This document shows, piece after piece, positions 16,700 to 25,997 of a stretch of 64,000 nt of DNA. This DNA comes from Herbidospora daliensis (GTDB lineage: Bacteria > Actinomycetota > Actinomycetes > Streptosporangiales > Streptosporangiaceae): positions 1 through 64,000 of the forward strand of contig NZ_BBXF01000012.1 of the NCBI RefSeq assembly GCF_001570585.1, given 5' to 3'. Under the pieces are notes generated by a model. It ran no database searches. It was not told the origin of the DNA and was given only the letters and a program-made list of their open reading frames with translations. The first letter of the stretch is position 1, and each line of letters starts with the position of its first letter. The position numbers and the translations under genes were made by a program.

Positions 16700-16719
16700 C
16701 GGGGGAGAAGATTCCCCCG
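16700..16719 (+). promoter_or_regulatory. 7-bp hairpin in the ctaC leader
   Basis: CGGGGGA (16700-16706) and TCCCCCG (16713-16719) form a perfect stem with a six-base loop, 70-89 bases before the ctaC start. It could be an operator or a leader structure; there is no U-tract. Confidence 0.35.
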
Positions 16720-16788
16720 GCTGTGTGGAATCCTCGAAAACCGCCCAGGGGTGTGCCCCATGGGCTTCAAGTGTGGGGTAGGCGATCC

Positions 16789-17622
16789 GTGAGTCCGACC
16801 CGCCGTACGACACGGCGATCGTTGGCCCGCCGCCGGCTGCCCAGTCTCGCCGGTGTGGCGGTTCTGGTCGCGTCCGCGTCGGCGTGTAGTTCCGAGGCAG
16901 CAGACCAGTGGTCCCGGCTGGCCCAGCCCGAGCCGCAGACGCGGCAGGGCAACCTGATGCTCGACCTGTGGCTGGGCTCGTGGGTGGCCGCCTTCGCGAC
17001 GTTCGTCGTCGTCTTCGGCCTGATCGTGTGGTCGGTGCTGTTCCACCGCCGGCGGAAGAACTCCGACCAGCAGCTGCCGCCCCAGGTGCGGTACAACCTG
17101 CCGATCGAGATGCTCTACACGCTCGTTCCGCTGGTCATGGTGGCGGTCTTCTTCTACTTCACCGCGCGCGACGAGGCCGAGATCATCAAGGTCTCCGGCA
17201 CCGCCCCGGTGAAGGTCAAGGTCGAGGGCTACCAGTGGAGCTGGCGCTTCACGACCGAGGCGCAGGGCAAGACGGCGACGGTGGCCGGCGTCCCGGTCGA
17301 CCTGTCGAAGCAGAGCACGACCAACCCGCAGGGCCCGCAGCTGGTGCTGCCGGTCGGCACCAAGGTCGAGTTCGCCCTCGAGTCGCCCGACGTCATCCAC
17401 TCGTTCTGGGTGCCGGCGTTCCTCTTCAAGCAGGACGTGATCCCGGGCGTGCACAACAAGTTCGAGCTCGACACCCTCGACAAGACCGGGGTGTTCTTCG
17501 GACGGTGCGCCGAGCTGTGCGGCGTCGACCACAGCAAGATGTTGTTCTCGGTCAAGCTGGTCCCGCAGGCGGAGTTCGACCAGTACATGACCACCCAGTC
17601 CGCCGCGGGAGGCGCACAGTGA
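16789..17622 (+). CDS. ctaC: cytochrome c oxidase subunit II
   Basis: The CuA-bearing subunit of the aa3 oxidase, which accepts electrons from the cytochrome bcc complex. The 277-residue product has an export signal ending in A-S-A-C-S (Cys is a possible lipid-attachment site), two membrane helices (about 65-87 and 104-125), and a CuA cupredoxin domain with the ligand set [12 protein letters not shown] (Cys240, Cys244, His, Met). I chose GTG 16789 because it directly precedes the signal peptide; longer in-frame versions add unlike sequence. It overlaps ctaD by four bases. Confidence 0.95.
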   Translation: MSPTRRTTRRSLARRRLPSLAGVAVLVASASACSSEAADQWSRLAQPEPQTRQGNLMLDLWLGSWVAAFATFVVVFGLIVWSVLFHRRRKNSDQQLPPQVRYNLPIEMLYTLVPLVMVAVFFYFTARDEAEIIKVSGTAPVKVKVEGYQWSWRFTTEAQGKTATVAGVPVDLSKQSTTNPQGPQLVLPVGTKVEFALESPDVIHSFWVPAFLFKQDVIPGVHNKFELDTLDKTGVFFGRCAELCGVDHSKMLFSVKLVPQAEFDQYMTTQSAAGGAQ

Positions 17623-19295
17623 CCGCGCACAGCGAGACCGGGGCGATCCCGCCGCGGCCGCCTTACCGCAAGGGTTCCGTCGTCGTGAAGTGGCTCACGA
17701 CGACCGACCACAAGATCATCGGTCATCTCTACCTGATGACCTCGTTCGTGTTCTTCCTCATCGGCGGCGTCATGGCCCTGGTCATGCGCGCCGAGCTGGC
17801 CCAGCCGGGCATGCAGGTGGTCTCGAACGAGCAGTTCAACCAGCTGTTCACCATGCACGGCACGATCATGCTGCTGATGTTCGCGACCCCGCTGTTCGCG
17901 GGCTTCGCCAACGAGCTGATGCCGCTCCAGATCGGCGCCCCCGACGTGGCGTTCCCGCGTCTGAACATGGTCAGCTACTGGCTCTACCTGTTCGGCAGCA
18001 TCATCGCCGTCGGCGGCTTCTTCACCCCGGGCGGCGCGGCCGCCTTCGGCTGGACCGCCTACGCGCCGCTGTCGAACGCGGTCACCTCGCCGGGCATCGG
18101 CGGCGACCTGTGGATCATGGGTCTGGCCCTGTCGGGCCTGGGCACGATCCTCGGCGCGGTCAACTTCATCACCACGATCATCTGCATGCGCGCGCCCGGC
18201 ATGACGATGTTCCGCATGCCGATCTTCACCTGGAACATCCTGCTCACCAGCATCCTGGTGCTGCTGGCCTTCCCGGTGCTGGCGGCGGCGCTGCTGGTGC
18301 TGGAGGCCGACCGGAAGCTCGGCGCCCACGTCTTCGACGCCGCCAACGGCGGCGCGATGTTGTGGCAGCACCTCTTCTGGTTCTTCGGCCATCCCGAGGT
18401 CTACATCATCGCCCTGCCGTTCTTCGGCATCATCACCGAGGTCCTGCCGGTCTTCAGCCGCAAGCCGATCTTCGGCTACATCGGCCTGGTCGGCGCGACC
18501 ATCGCCATCGCCGGCCTGTCGGTGACGGTGTGGGCGCACCACATGTTCGTCACCGGACAGGTGCTGCTGCCGTTCTTCAGCTTCATGACGTTCCTCATCG
18601 CGGTGCCGACCGGGGTGAAGTTCTTCAACTGGATCGGCACGATGTGGCGAGGGCATCTCAGTTTCGAGACGCCGATGCTCTTCGCGGTGGGCTTCCTGGT
18701 CACCTTCCTCTTCGGTGGCCTGACCGGCGTCATCCTGGCCTCGCCGCCGCTCGACTTCTCGATCTCCGACTCCTACTTCGTGGTGGCCCACTTCCACTAC
18801 GTGGTGTTCGGCACGGTCGTGTTCGCGATGTTCTCCGGCTTCTACTTCTGGTGGCCGAAGTTCACCGGGAAGATGCTGAACGACAAGATCGGCAAGGTCC
18901 ACTTCTGGACCCTGTTCTTCGGCTTCCACCTGACGTTCCTGGTGCAGCACTGGCTGGGCGTCATCGGCTTCCCGCGCCGCTACGCCGACTATGCGGCGGT
19001 CGACGGCTTCACCGACCTGAACATGATCAGCTCGGTCGGCGCCTTCCTGCTCGGCGCGTCCACCCTGCCGTTCCTCTGGAACGTCTGGACGACCTGGCGC
19101 AACGCGCCCAAGGTCACGGTCGACGACCCGTGGGGCTACGCCGGTTCGCTCGAGTGGGCGACCTCCTGCCCGCCGCCGCGGCACAACTTCCACCGGCTGC
19201 CCCGCATCCGGTCGGAGCGCCCGGCGTTCGACCTCAAGTACCCGCACATCACGCCTGGTCAGGCCCAGCCGGAGATCCAGGAGGTCAAGTCGTGA
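17619..19295 (+). CDS. ctaD: cytochrome c oxidase subunit I
   Basis: The catalytic haem a/a3-CuB subunit that reduces O2 and pumps protons. The 558-residue protein has about 12 membrane helices and all landmark motifs: [18 protein letters not shown] (low-spin haem ligand), F-G-H-P-E-V-Y (CuB His with the cross-linked Tyr), W-A-H-H-M-F (two more CuB His) and V-A-H-F-H-Y-V-V (haem ligands). The GTG start is embedded in the ctaC stop (GTGA). Co-transcribed with ctaC and ctaF. Confidence 0.97.
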   Translation: MTAHSETGAIPPRPPYRKGSVVVKWLTTTDHKIIGHLYLMTSFVFFLIGGVMALVMRAELAQPGMQVVSNEQFNQLFTMHGTIMLLMFATPLFAGFANELMPLQIGAPDVAFPRLNMVSYWLYLFGSIIAVGGFFTPGGAAAFGWTAYAPLSNAVTSPGIGGDLWIMGLALSGLGTILGAVNFITTIICMRAPGMTMFRMPIFTWNILLTSILVLLAFPVLAAALLVLEADRKLGAHVFDAANGGAMLWQHLFWFFGHPEVYIIALPFFGIITEVLPVFSRKPIFGYIGLVGATIAIAGLSVTVWAHHMFVTGQVLLPFFSFMTFLIAVPTGVKFFNWIGTMWRGHLSFETPMLFAVGFLVTFLFGGLTGVILASPPLDFSISDSYFVVAHFHYVVFGTVVFAMFSGFYFWWPKFTGKMLNDKIGKVHFWTLFFGFHLTFLVQHWLGVIGFPRRYADYAAVDGFTDLNMISSVGAFLLGASTLPFLWNVWTTWRNAPKVTVDDPWGYAGSLEWATSCPPPRHNFHRLPRIRSERPAFDLKYPHITPGQAQPEIQEVKS

Positions 19296-19687
19296 AGGTC
19301 CAGGGATGGATGTTCATCCTCACCGGCGCGTTCTTCGCCGCCGCCGACATCGTCTACTGGTTCTGGTCCAAGGAGGTGACCGGCACCACCGCGATGGCGA
19401 TCTCGGTGGGCCTCGCCTTCATGATCGGCTACTACCTGCTGTTCACGGCCCGTCGCATCGGTGACCAGCCGGAGGACGACAAGGAGGCCGAGATCAGTGA
19501 CGGCGCGGGTGAGCTGGGCTTCTTCAGCCCCCACTCGTGGTGGCCGCTGTTCGTGTGCCTGTCGGCCGCGCTGACGTTCTTCGGCTTCGTCATCGGCTGG
19601 TGGCTCTTCATGATCGGCGTCTTCGCGGTGATCATGAGCACGATCGGCTTCGTCTTCCAGTACTACCGCGGGCACTTCTCGCACTAG
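19292..19687 (+). CDS. ctaF: cytochrome c oxidase subunit IV (actinobacterial CtaF)
   Basis: A 131-residue accessory subunit specific to actinobacterial aa3 oxidase in the bcc-aa3 supercomplex. It has four hydrophobic helices: two near the N-terminus (about 5-25 and 33-52) and two near the C-terminus (about 80-100 and 104-122), ending Y-Y-R-G-H-F-S-H. The GTG start overlaps the ctaD stop (GTGA). A strong terminator follows, so ctaC-ctaD-ctaF form one unit. Confidence 0.93.
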   Translation: MKVQGWMFILTGAFFAAADIVYWFWSKEVTGTTAMAISVGLAFMIGYYLLFTARRIGDQPEDDKEAEISDGAGELGFFSPHSWWPLFVCLSAALTFFGFVIGWWLFMIGVFAVIMSTIGFVFQYYRGHFSH

Positions 19688-19700
19688 TTCCCGCAGCTTG

Positions 19701-19735
19701 GTCCCGGTTCGCCTTTGGCGGGCCGGGACTTTTTC
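19701..19735 (+). terminator. intrinsic terminator of the ctaCDF operon
   Basis: A stem of GTCCCGG (19701-19707) with CCGGGAC (19723-19729), extended inside by CGCC/GGCG, is followed by TTTTTCTTT. It begins 14 bases past the ctaF stop. Confidence 0.9.
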
Positions 19736-19828
19736 TTTGCCTTCGAAAGGAGTGTCGTGCGACCGAACTCTCCGTAATCGGGTAATAACTCAGAGATAGT
19801 GATCAAGGTGACCCGGGGGGAGATCCGC

Positions 19829-21001
19829 GTGCGAAGTCGTGGTGCGGGGGCGTTGGCCCTACTGATGGTGACCGGTTGTGCCACTACCGCCACAGCAGGG
19901 GAGGACACGACCCAGCGTAAGGCGGCCGAATCGGTCATGATCTTTCCGTCCAACGGGGCCGCGAACCTGCCGCCGGAGCTCCCCATCAAGATCTACGCGG
20001 CCGGCGCCCCGCTGGGCTCGGTCGCCGTCACCGCCGAGGGCGGCAAACCGGTCGAGGGGGTCTTCAGCGCCGACCGCACGATGTGGCGCAGCGTGCGGCC
20101 GATGATGCCGGGCACCCACTACACGGTCGCGGCGACCGCCGGGTCGGCCCGGGGGAGCAGTTCGTTCTCCACGCTCAAGGCCGCCAAGACGTTCGAGATC
20201 GACACGCTGCTGCCGAACAAGGACTACACCGGCCTGACGGTCGGCGTCGGCATGCCGATCATGATCAGCTTCAACACGGCGGTGAAGGACCGGGTGTCGA
20301 TCGAGCGCAACCTGCTCGTGCAGGCGTCCAAGCCGGTCGAGGGCGCCTGGCACTGGTTCGACGACAAGACGATCGCCTACCGGCCCAAGAAGTTCTGGCC
20401 GCCCCGGACCAAGGTCCGGGTCACCGCCCGCATGGCCGGCGTCCGGGGCGACAACGGCCTCTACGGCGGCAAGGACGTCGTGCGCGACTTCACCATCGGC
20501 CGCTCCCAGATCACCAAGGGAGACATCAGCAAGCACACGATGGACGTGATCCGCGACGGCAAGGTCATCCGGACCATCCCGTTCAGCGCCGGCAAGGGCG
20601 GCGTGTGGAAGTACCACACCACCAGCGGCATCCACCTGGCCATGTCGCGCGAGGACGTCACCGTCATGACCTCGCCCGACGCGGGCCCCGGCCAGGCGGG
20701 CTACTACCAGCAGACCGTCTACGACACCGTCCGCATCTCCAACAGCGGCGAGTACGTCCACGGCGCGCCCTGGTCGGTCGGCTCGCAGGGCAACTCCAAC
20801 GTCAGCCACGGCTGCGTGAACATCAGCCCGTCGAACGCCCAGTGGTACAAGGACGAGACCCTGATCGGCGACCCGATCATCCTCACCGGCTCGCCGCGCC
20901 AGCTCGAGACCACCAACGGCTGGGGCCACTGGCAGCCGAAGTGGAAGGACTGGCTCAAGTGGAGCCGCCTGCGCGACGCCACGACCGACCCGATGGCCTA
21001 A
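19829..21001 (+). CDS. L,D-transpeptidase lipoprotein (YkuD, Ig-like domain)
   Basis: A 390-residue exported enzyme that forms 3-3 cross-links in peptidoglycan. The signal peptide ends in a lipobox, L-M-V-T-G-C, so it is likely a lipoprotein. Two Ig-like stretches follow (about 45-130 and 135-220), as in mycobacterial LdtMt enzymes, then the YkuD domain with H-G-A-P-W and the catalytic S-H-G-C-V-N (Cys329), ending with a Trp-rich tail (W-G-H-W-Q-P-K-W-K-D-W). I prefer GTG 19829, which has GGGGGGAG six bases upstream, over an in-frame GTG at 19799. Its stop overlaps that of the converging SARP regulator by four bases. Confidence 0.92.
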   Translation: MRSRGAGALALLMVTGCATTATAGEDTTQRKAAESVMIFPSNGAANLPPELPIKIYAAGAPLGSVAVTAEGGKPVEGVFSADRTMWRSVRPMMPGTHYTVAATAGSARGSSSFSTLKAAKTFEIDTLLPNKDYTGLTVGVGMPIMISFNTAVKDRVSIERNLLVQASKPVEGAWHWFDDKTIAYRPKKFWPPRTKVRVTARMAGVRGDNGLYGGKDVVRDFTIGRSQITKGDISKHTMDVIRDGKVIRTIPFSAGKGGVWKYHTTSGIHLAMSREDVTVMTSPDAGPGQAGYYQQTVYDTVRISNSGEYVHGAPWSVGSQGNSNVSHGCVNISPSNAQWYKDETLIGDPIILTGSPRQLETTNGWGHWQPKWKDWLKWSRLRDATTDPMA

Positions 21002-24000
21002 CCGAGCCGCTCCAGGAGCGCCGCGCTGCGGCGCTCCAGATGGGGCACGGCCAGCCTGCGGTGGACCCGGGCCGCCTGCCGCGCGTGCTCGCGGGCGCGG
21101 TCCCGGTCGCCGACGGCTTCGTACAACTCCGAGACGGCCTCGTGGATGGAGCCCCACGAGACGCAGCCGGTGCCCAGGGTGGCGATCTGGTCGGCGACCG
21201 GCAGCAGGGCCGCCAGCATCTCCTCCGGGGCCGGACGGCCCAGCCGGGCCGCGACCAGCGCCCACTGCCAGGCGGAGAACTGCCAGGCCCAGTTGCGTTC
21301 GAGGCTGACGCCCCAGCGGTCGAGCAGCTCCTTGGCCCCCGTCTGGTCGCCCGACTCCCACACGGCCAGGATCGCCGTGGGGCGCAGCAGCCGGTCTGAC
21401 GGGTCGTCGGCGCGTTCGACCAGGGTGGCGACCAGCGAGGCCGGCACCGCGTTCCGCGCCCAGCCGATGTAGAACTCGCTCTGCAGGTCGACGAAGTCGG
21501 GCCCCCACAGGCTGGTGCGGCGGTACCACTCCCCGGCCAGCGCGCTGTAGCGCCGGGCCTCGGCCCAGTCGCCGTGCAGGATCGCCCGGCCCGAGGCGGC
21601 GTAGTTGACCTGGGCGGTGATCTCGGGGATGCGCAGTTCCCCGGTCAGCCGCAGGCAGCGGGCCAGCTCGGCGTCGTACTCGGCGATCAGGCCGTCCTGC
21701 ATGAGGCCCTGCATGCGGTGCAGGCGGGAGATGACCTCGGTGAGCTTCGGCAGGCCCGGGAGGGTGAGGATCTCGGCCGCGGCGGTGAAGCGCTCGGTGT
21801 CGTGCTCGGGCGACCAGGCGGCGATGACGTAGTTGTTCAGGGTCCGGGCCAGCAGTTGCGGGTCGCCGGTCCGCCGGGCCAGGGCGACGGCCTCGGCGGC
21901 GCACTCCAGGGCCTCCTCGCGCGGGCCGTAGTAGAGCTCCACGGCGAGGGTGCCGAGCAGGGCGGCGCGGCGGGCCAGGTCGCCTTCGGGCAGCCGGGCC
22001 AGTTGGTCGCGCAGCACGTTCACCATGCGCGGGTTGACGACGCCGTAGGACCACCAGTTCCACAAGGTGACGCCGCCGAAGACGCTGGTGGCCTCGATCG
22101 CCATGTCGTGCTCGCCCAGGCGGGTGGCTAGGTCGACCGCCTCGTCGAGGGGCGCGCGGGCGCCCAGCACGTCGCCCGTGACACGTCTGGCCCGGCCGAG
22201 CTCGATCAGCAGGCGGCAGCGGCGGGAGGTGCCCGCCGGGCCGTGGGAGGCCAGCGCCAGCTCCCAGTAGCGCACCGCCTCGTCGTAGGCGAGGCTCGCG
22301 GCGGCCTGCTCGGCGGCCCGCACGGCGTAGCTCACGGCCTTCTCGGCGTGGCCGACGCGGGCGGCCTGGGCGAAGTGGTGGGCCAGCACCGGGACGCGGT
22401 CGAGGTCGCCGCCGCCGAACGACTCGGCCGCCTCGCCGATCCTCCCGTGCAGCTGGGCGCGCTGGAGGCGGGTGAGTTCGCCGTACAGGGACTCCTGGAC
22501 CAGGGCGTGGGAGAACCGGTAGTCCCAGCCGCCGTCGAGCTCGACGAGCAGGCCGGTCGCGACGGCCGGTTCGAGCAGCTGGAGCAGCCGGGCCGGGTCG
22601 ATGCCGGCGGCCCCGGCGAGCACGTCGGAGTCGACGTCCCGGCCGGCCACCGACGCGGTGCGCAGCAGGGCCTGGGTCTCCTCGGGCAGGCGGGAGACGC
22701 GCTGGGCGATGACGTCGCGCACCCCGTCGGGCACCGGTAGGGCCGCGATGTCGGCCGACCGGGTCGAGGCCGCCAGGCGGAGCAGTTCGCCCAGGTAGAA
22801 GGGGTTGCCGCCGGTCCGGTCGTGCAGCACGGCCACGTGCTCGCGCAGGCCGGGGTCGCGGCCGTCGAGGTAGTCGGCGACGTCGGCGGTGGTGAGCGGG
22901 CCGACCGTGAGGCGTTCGGTGCCGCGCTGGCGGGCGAGTTCGGCGAACACGTCGACCGGCTGGGGGGCGTCGTGGTGGCGTACCGTCACGACCACCAGGA
23001 GCGGGACCCGGTGCAGGTCGGCGCCGAGGAAGGTGAGGAGCTTCAGGGTGGCCGCGTCGGCCCAGTGGGCGTCCTCCAGCACGATCATGAGCGGGCCCTG
23101 GGCGGCGCGCCGTTCGAGGGCCCGGGCGACCGCGTCGTGCAGCAGGAACCGGGCGGCGTCGGGGTCGGCGGCCTCGCCGGGGGCGGCCAGGCGTTCGGCG
23201 GTGGGCGGGTCGAGCAGCCGCAGGGCCTGGATCCACGGCCAGAAGGCGGGGGCGTCCTCGGCACAGCGGCTCCACGTGACGGTGAAGCCCTGCCGGGACG
23301 CCAGCTCGGCGGCGGCCTCGGCCAGGGTGGTCTTCCCGATGCCCGCCTCGCCGCCGATCAGCAGCACCCCGCCCGAGCCCTTCGCGGCGTCGGCGACCCG
23401 GTCCTGCACCCGCCGCCGCTGAGCCGCCCGGCCGACGAACCGGGGCAGCTCGACCTGCGCGGGCGCGGGCGCGGCGACCACCGCGACCCGGGAGGGCGGC
23501 AGCTCCTCCTGCCGCAGCACCGCCTGCTCCAGCGTCCGCAGCTCCGGGCCCGGCAGCAGCCCGAGCTCCTCGTCGAGCAGCGTCCGGCACCGCTGGTAGG
23601 CGCCCAGCGCGTCGGCCTGCCGACGATCGGTGTAGAGCGCCCGGATGAGCAGCGACCAGAGCCCTTCCCGGTACGGCGCCGCCTCCAGCAGCCGCTCGAC
23701 CTCCAGCGCCACCTCGGCGGCGCGACCCAGGGCCAGCCGCGCCTCGGCTCGGGTGGTCAGCGCCGTCAGCCGGGCCTCGGTGAGATGGGCGATGGTCGGC
23801 CGCAGGTACTCCTCGTCCTGCAGCCCCGTGTACGGCTCCCCGCGCCACGACGCCAGCGCCGGGGTGAGGATCTTCTCGACCTGGTCGGGCGGCGCGGCCT
23901 CGGCCTGCTCCATGGCCCGCAGGAACCGGTGGGAGTCGATCTGATCGGGGTCGATGTCGAGGAGGTAGCCGGGTTCGCGGGTGCGCAGGACCCGCGCCGG

Positions 24001-24249
24001 GGTGCGCGGGCTGCGCTCGGGCTCCAGGGCCTTGCGGAGCTGGAAGATATACGCCTGGAGCGTTCCGGTCGCGCTGGAGGGCGGCTCGTCCTGCCAGAGG
24101 GCGTCGATGATCTGGTCGAGCGCCACGACCCTCGGGGCGTGCGTCAGCAGCAGCGCCATGACCGCCCGCTGCTTGCGCGGCCCGAGGTCGACGGCCCGCC
24201 CCTCGCTGAGGACCTCCACGGGCCCGAGGACCCGGAAGTCGTGCCGCAT
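20998..24249 (-). CDS. large SARP/BTAD transcriptional regulator with NTPase and TPR-like regions
   Basis: A 1083-residue AfsR-like regulator. Order of parts: OmpR-type winged helix (about 1-95, with the recognition-helix region T-G-T-L-Q-A-Y-I-F-Q-L-R-K-A-L), BTAD domain (about 100-250), an AAA_16/STAND-type NTPase (about 265-560; Walker A G-G-E-A-G-I-G-K-T, a Walker-B-like M-I-V-L-E-D-A-H-W-A-D), and a long helical-repeat region to the end. There is no C-terminal LuxR helix-turn-helix. Proteins of this class activate secondary-metabolite or other local genes after ATP binding. The start ATG 24249 has GGAGG seven bases upstream. The best target candidate is the divergent FAD oxidoreductase gene, with matching repeats in between. 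Confidence 0.9.
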   Translation of the reverse strand: MRHDFRVLGPVEVLSEGRAVDLGPRKQRAVMALLLTHAPRVVALDQIIDALWQDEPPSSATGTLQAYIFQLRKALEPERSPRTPARVLRTREPGYLLDIDPDQIDSHRFLRAMEQAEAAPPDQVEKILTPALASWRGEPYTGLQDEEYLRPTIAHLTEARLTALTTRAEARLALGRAAEVALEVERLLEAAPYREGLWSLLIRALYTDRRQADALGAYQRCRTLLDEELGLLPGPELRTLEQAVLRQEELPPSRVAVVAAPAPAQVELPRFVGRAAQRRRVQDRVADAAKGSGGVLLIGGEAGIGKTTLAEAAAELASRQGFTVTWSRCAEDAPAFWPWIQALRLLDPPTAERLAAPGEAADPDAARFLLHDAVARALERRAAQGPLMIVLEDAHWADAATLKLLTFLGADLHRVPLLVVVTVRHHDAPQPVDVFAELARQRGTERLTVGPLTTADVADYLDGRDPGLREHVAVLHDRTGGNPFYLGELLRLAASTRSADIAALPVPDGVRDVIAQRVSRLPEETQALLRTASVAGRDVDSDVLAGAAGIDPARLLQLLEPAVATGLLVELDGGWDYRFSHALVQESLYGELTRLQRAQLHGRIGEAAESFGGGDLDRVPVLAHHFAQAARVGHAEKAVSYAVRAAEQAAASLAYDEAVRYWELALASHGPAGTSRRCRLLIELGRARRVTGDVLGARAPLDEAVDLATRLGEHDMAIEATSVFGGVTLWNWWSYGVVNPRMVNVLRDQLARLPEGDLARRAALLGTLAVELYYGPREEALECAAEAVALARRTGDPQLLARTLNNYVIAAWSPEHDTERFTAAAEILTLPGLPKLTEVISRLHRMQGLMQDGLIAEYDAELARCLRLTGELRIPEITAQVNYAASGRAILHGDWAEARRYSALAGEWYRRTSLWGPDFVDLQSEFYIGWARNAVPASLVATLVERADDPSDRLLRPTAILAVWESGDQTGAKELLDRWGVSLERNWAWQFSAWQWALVAARLGRPAPEEMLAALLPVADQIATLGTGCVSWGSIHEAVSELYEAVGDRDRAREHARQAARVHRRLAVPHLERRSAALLERLG

Positions 24250-24267
24250 CGCCGTTCCTCCCCCTTG

Positions 24268-24285
24268 ACTAGGACCACACTAGGA
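24268..24285. promoter_or_regulatory. SARP-type direct heptamer repeat
   Basis: Two identical heptamers, ACTAGGA at 24268-24274 and 24279-24285, are separated by four bases, giving the 11-bp pitch known for SARP operators. They lie in the 81-bp gap between the SARP regulator and the divergent oxidoreductase gene, 19-36 bases before the regulator's start codon. Autoregulation or activation of the oxidoreductase is the natural reading. Confidence 0.6.
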
Positions 24286-24311
24286 TGCCGCCTCAGCCGC
24301 ATACGAGGACA

Positions 24312-24334
24312 TCATGGGACAACCTCTCCCATGA
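24312..24334. promoter_or_regulatory. 8-bp inverted repeat spanning the oxidoreductase start codon
   Basis: TCATGGGA (24312-24319) and TCCCATGA (24327-24334) are perfectly complementary with a seven-base spacer, and the right arm contains the ATG of the gene. It could be a repressor operator or an RNA hairpin that hides the start codon. Confidence 0.4.
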
Positions 24335-25584
24335 ACGAAATCACCGGATTCAACCTCGCGGTCCGCCACCACCCCGCCCTCGTCGCCGAGGTCGAGACCC
24401 CCTCCGACGTCGCCGAAGCCCTCGCCCACGCCGCCGCCCACGGCCTGCCGGCGGCCGTCCAGGCGACCGGCCACGGGGCCGTCCAGGCCGCCGACGGCGC
24501 GGTCCTGATCCTCACCTCCCGGATGCGCTCCCTGTCGGTCGACCCCGAGGCGCGCACCGCGACCATCGGCGCCGGCTGCACGTGGGCCGAGGTCGTGCGG
24601 GCGGCGGCCCCCTTCGGGCTCGCGCCCCTGTCCGGCTCGGCCTCCGGGGTCGGCGCGGTCGGCTTCACCCTCGGCGGCGGCATCGGCCCGCTGGCCCGCA
24701 CCTACGGGTTCGCGGCCGACCACGTCCGGTCGCTGACCGTCGTGACCCCCGACGGCGCGGTCAGGGTCGCCGACCCCGGCAGCGAGCCCGACCTGTTCTG
24801 GGCGCTGCGCGGCGGCAAGAGCGGCTTCGGCGTGGTGACCTCGCTGACCGTCGACCTGTTCCCGCTGGCCACCGTGTGGGGCGGCGGCCTCTACTTCGCC
24901 GCCGCCGACGCCCCCGCCGTGCTGCGCGCCTACCAGCGGTGGGCGCCCGGCCTGCCCGAGACGCTGACCACCTCGCTCGCCTTCCTCCGCCTGCCGCCGC
25001 TCCCGCAGCTGCCGCCGCCGCTGCGCGGGCAGTTCGTCGCCCACCTGCGGGTGGCCTCCGCGACGCCCCAGGAGGCCCTCCTGGCGCCGATGCTCGGGGT
25101 GGCCGAGCCGGTGCTCGGCGGGGTGGGGGAGCTGCCGTACACGCAGCTCGACCGCGTCCACGACGACCCGGCCGACCCGATGCCGGCGGTCGAGCGCAGC
25201 ACCCTGCTGCGCGCGCTGACCCCCGAGGCGGTGGAGACGCTGCTCACGGTCGCCGGGCCCTCGGTCGAGCTGCCGATCCCCGTGGTGGAGATCCGGCACC
25301 TGGGCGGCGCGCTGGCCCGCGAGCCGAAGGAGCCCAACGCCGTCGGCGGGCGCGAGGCGGCCTTCAACGTGCTGGCGATCGGGCTGCCCGGCAGCGACCC
25401 GGGCGCGGTCGTGAGGGCGCTGGCGCCGTGGTCGACCGGCGGGTCCCTGATCAACATGCACGGCTCCGACCTGACGACGGCGGACCGGGCCTGGCCGGAG
25501 GCGACCCGGCGGCGGCTGGCCGAGATCAGGAACCGGGTGGACCCGGGGAACCTGTTCCGCATCGGGCACGTCGCGCCCCGGTAA
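24331..25584 (+). CDS. FAD-linked oxidoreductase, berberine-bridge-enzyme type
   Basis: A 417-residue flavoprotein with a PCMH FAD-binding domain (about 15-185) and a BBE-like C-terminus (N-R-V-D-P-G-N-L-F-R-I-G-H). The His of Q-A-T-G-H-G is the usual 8-alpha-linked FAD site. At the place where bicovalent relatives carry a second, cysteinyl link, this protein has S-G-S-A-S-G-V-G, so attachment is probably single. No signal peptide is seen, so it should be cytoplasmic. Such enzymes often oxidise polyketides, alkaloids or sugars; the substrate is unknown. The ATG at 24331 is the start that fits the domain; a much longer open frame upstream runs antisense to the regulator and is not coding. Confidence 0.88.
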   Translation: MNEITGFNLAVRHHPALVAEVETPSDVAEALAHAAAHGLPAAVQATGHGAVQAADGAVLILTSRMRSLSVDPEARTATIGAGCTWAEVVRAAAPFGLAPLSGSASGVGAVGFTLGGGIGPLARTYGFAADHVRSLTVVTPDGAVRVADPGSEPDLFWALRGGKSGFGVVTSLTVDLFPLATVWGGGLYFAAADAPAVLRAYQRWAPGLPETLTTSLAFLRLPPLPQLPPPLRGQFVAHLRVASATPQEALLAPMLGVAEPVLGGVGELPYTQLDRVHDDPADPMPAVERSTLLRALTPEAVETLLTVAGPSVELPIPVVEIRHLGGALAREPKEPNAVGGREAAFNVLAIGLPGSDPGAVVRALAPWSTGGSLINMHGSDLTTADRAWPEATRRRLAEIRNRVDPGNLFRIGHVAPR

Positions 25585-25997
25585 TGCGGAGTGCCAACTA
25601 CAGATTTGTGGACGAAATCATGGAATAGCAATTCATGGCTGGATTGTCACCTCAATTGACGTGAATTCCGGCGTAGACTCCGGGCCATGTCAAGGGGGGT
25701 GGCGACGGCCGTCTGGAGCTCCCGGGCCGTCTGGCGGCGAGTGATCGCCACATTTCGAAAACGGCGTATTTCCACTGTATTGCGAAAGTCGATCCGATTT
25801 CGGTCGGCGAAAACGCCAAGGGGCGCTGCGGGCCGACTCCTCACGAGCCGGCCGTGAGCGCCCTTTCGCGCAGGCTTCGAACGCCTCGGCGGGGTGGGTG
25901 GCAGGTCAGGTGCGAGGTGCCGTCGGCTGGGACGGATGTGGAACGGTCCCGGAATCCGGTCGCACCGGGTGCCCCGTCCGTCCATCGGAGGAGAGAC
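25585..25997. other. 413-base gap with no supported gene
   Basis: This stretch between the oxidoreductase and phospholipase genes is markedly less GC-rich than its neighbours in its first 250 bases. It contains AATTCA and TGAATT arms about 28 bases apart (25630-25667) and one Arg-rich 56-codon plus-strand frame (25687-25857) without a ribosome binding site. Promoter elements for the phospholipase gene must lie here, but I could not find a convincing pair. Confidence 0.5.

Noticed and set aside
17229-19247. 672-codon minus-strand frame opposite ctaC-ctaD
   Set aside because: Charged low-complexity translation typical of antisense frames in high-GC DNA; both well-conserved oxidase genes lie on the other strand.
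22822-24330. Long plus-strand open frame continuing upstream of the FAD oxidoreductase start
   Set aside because: It is antisense to the SARP regulator, has low-complexity G/V/R-rich translation and no family similarity; only the part from 24331 is a real protein.
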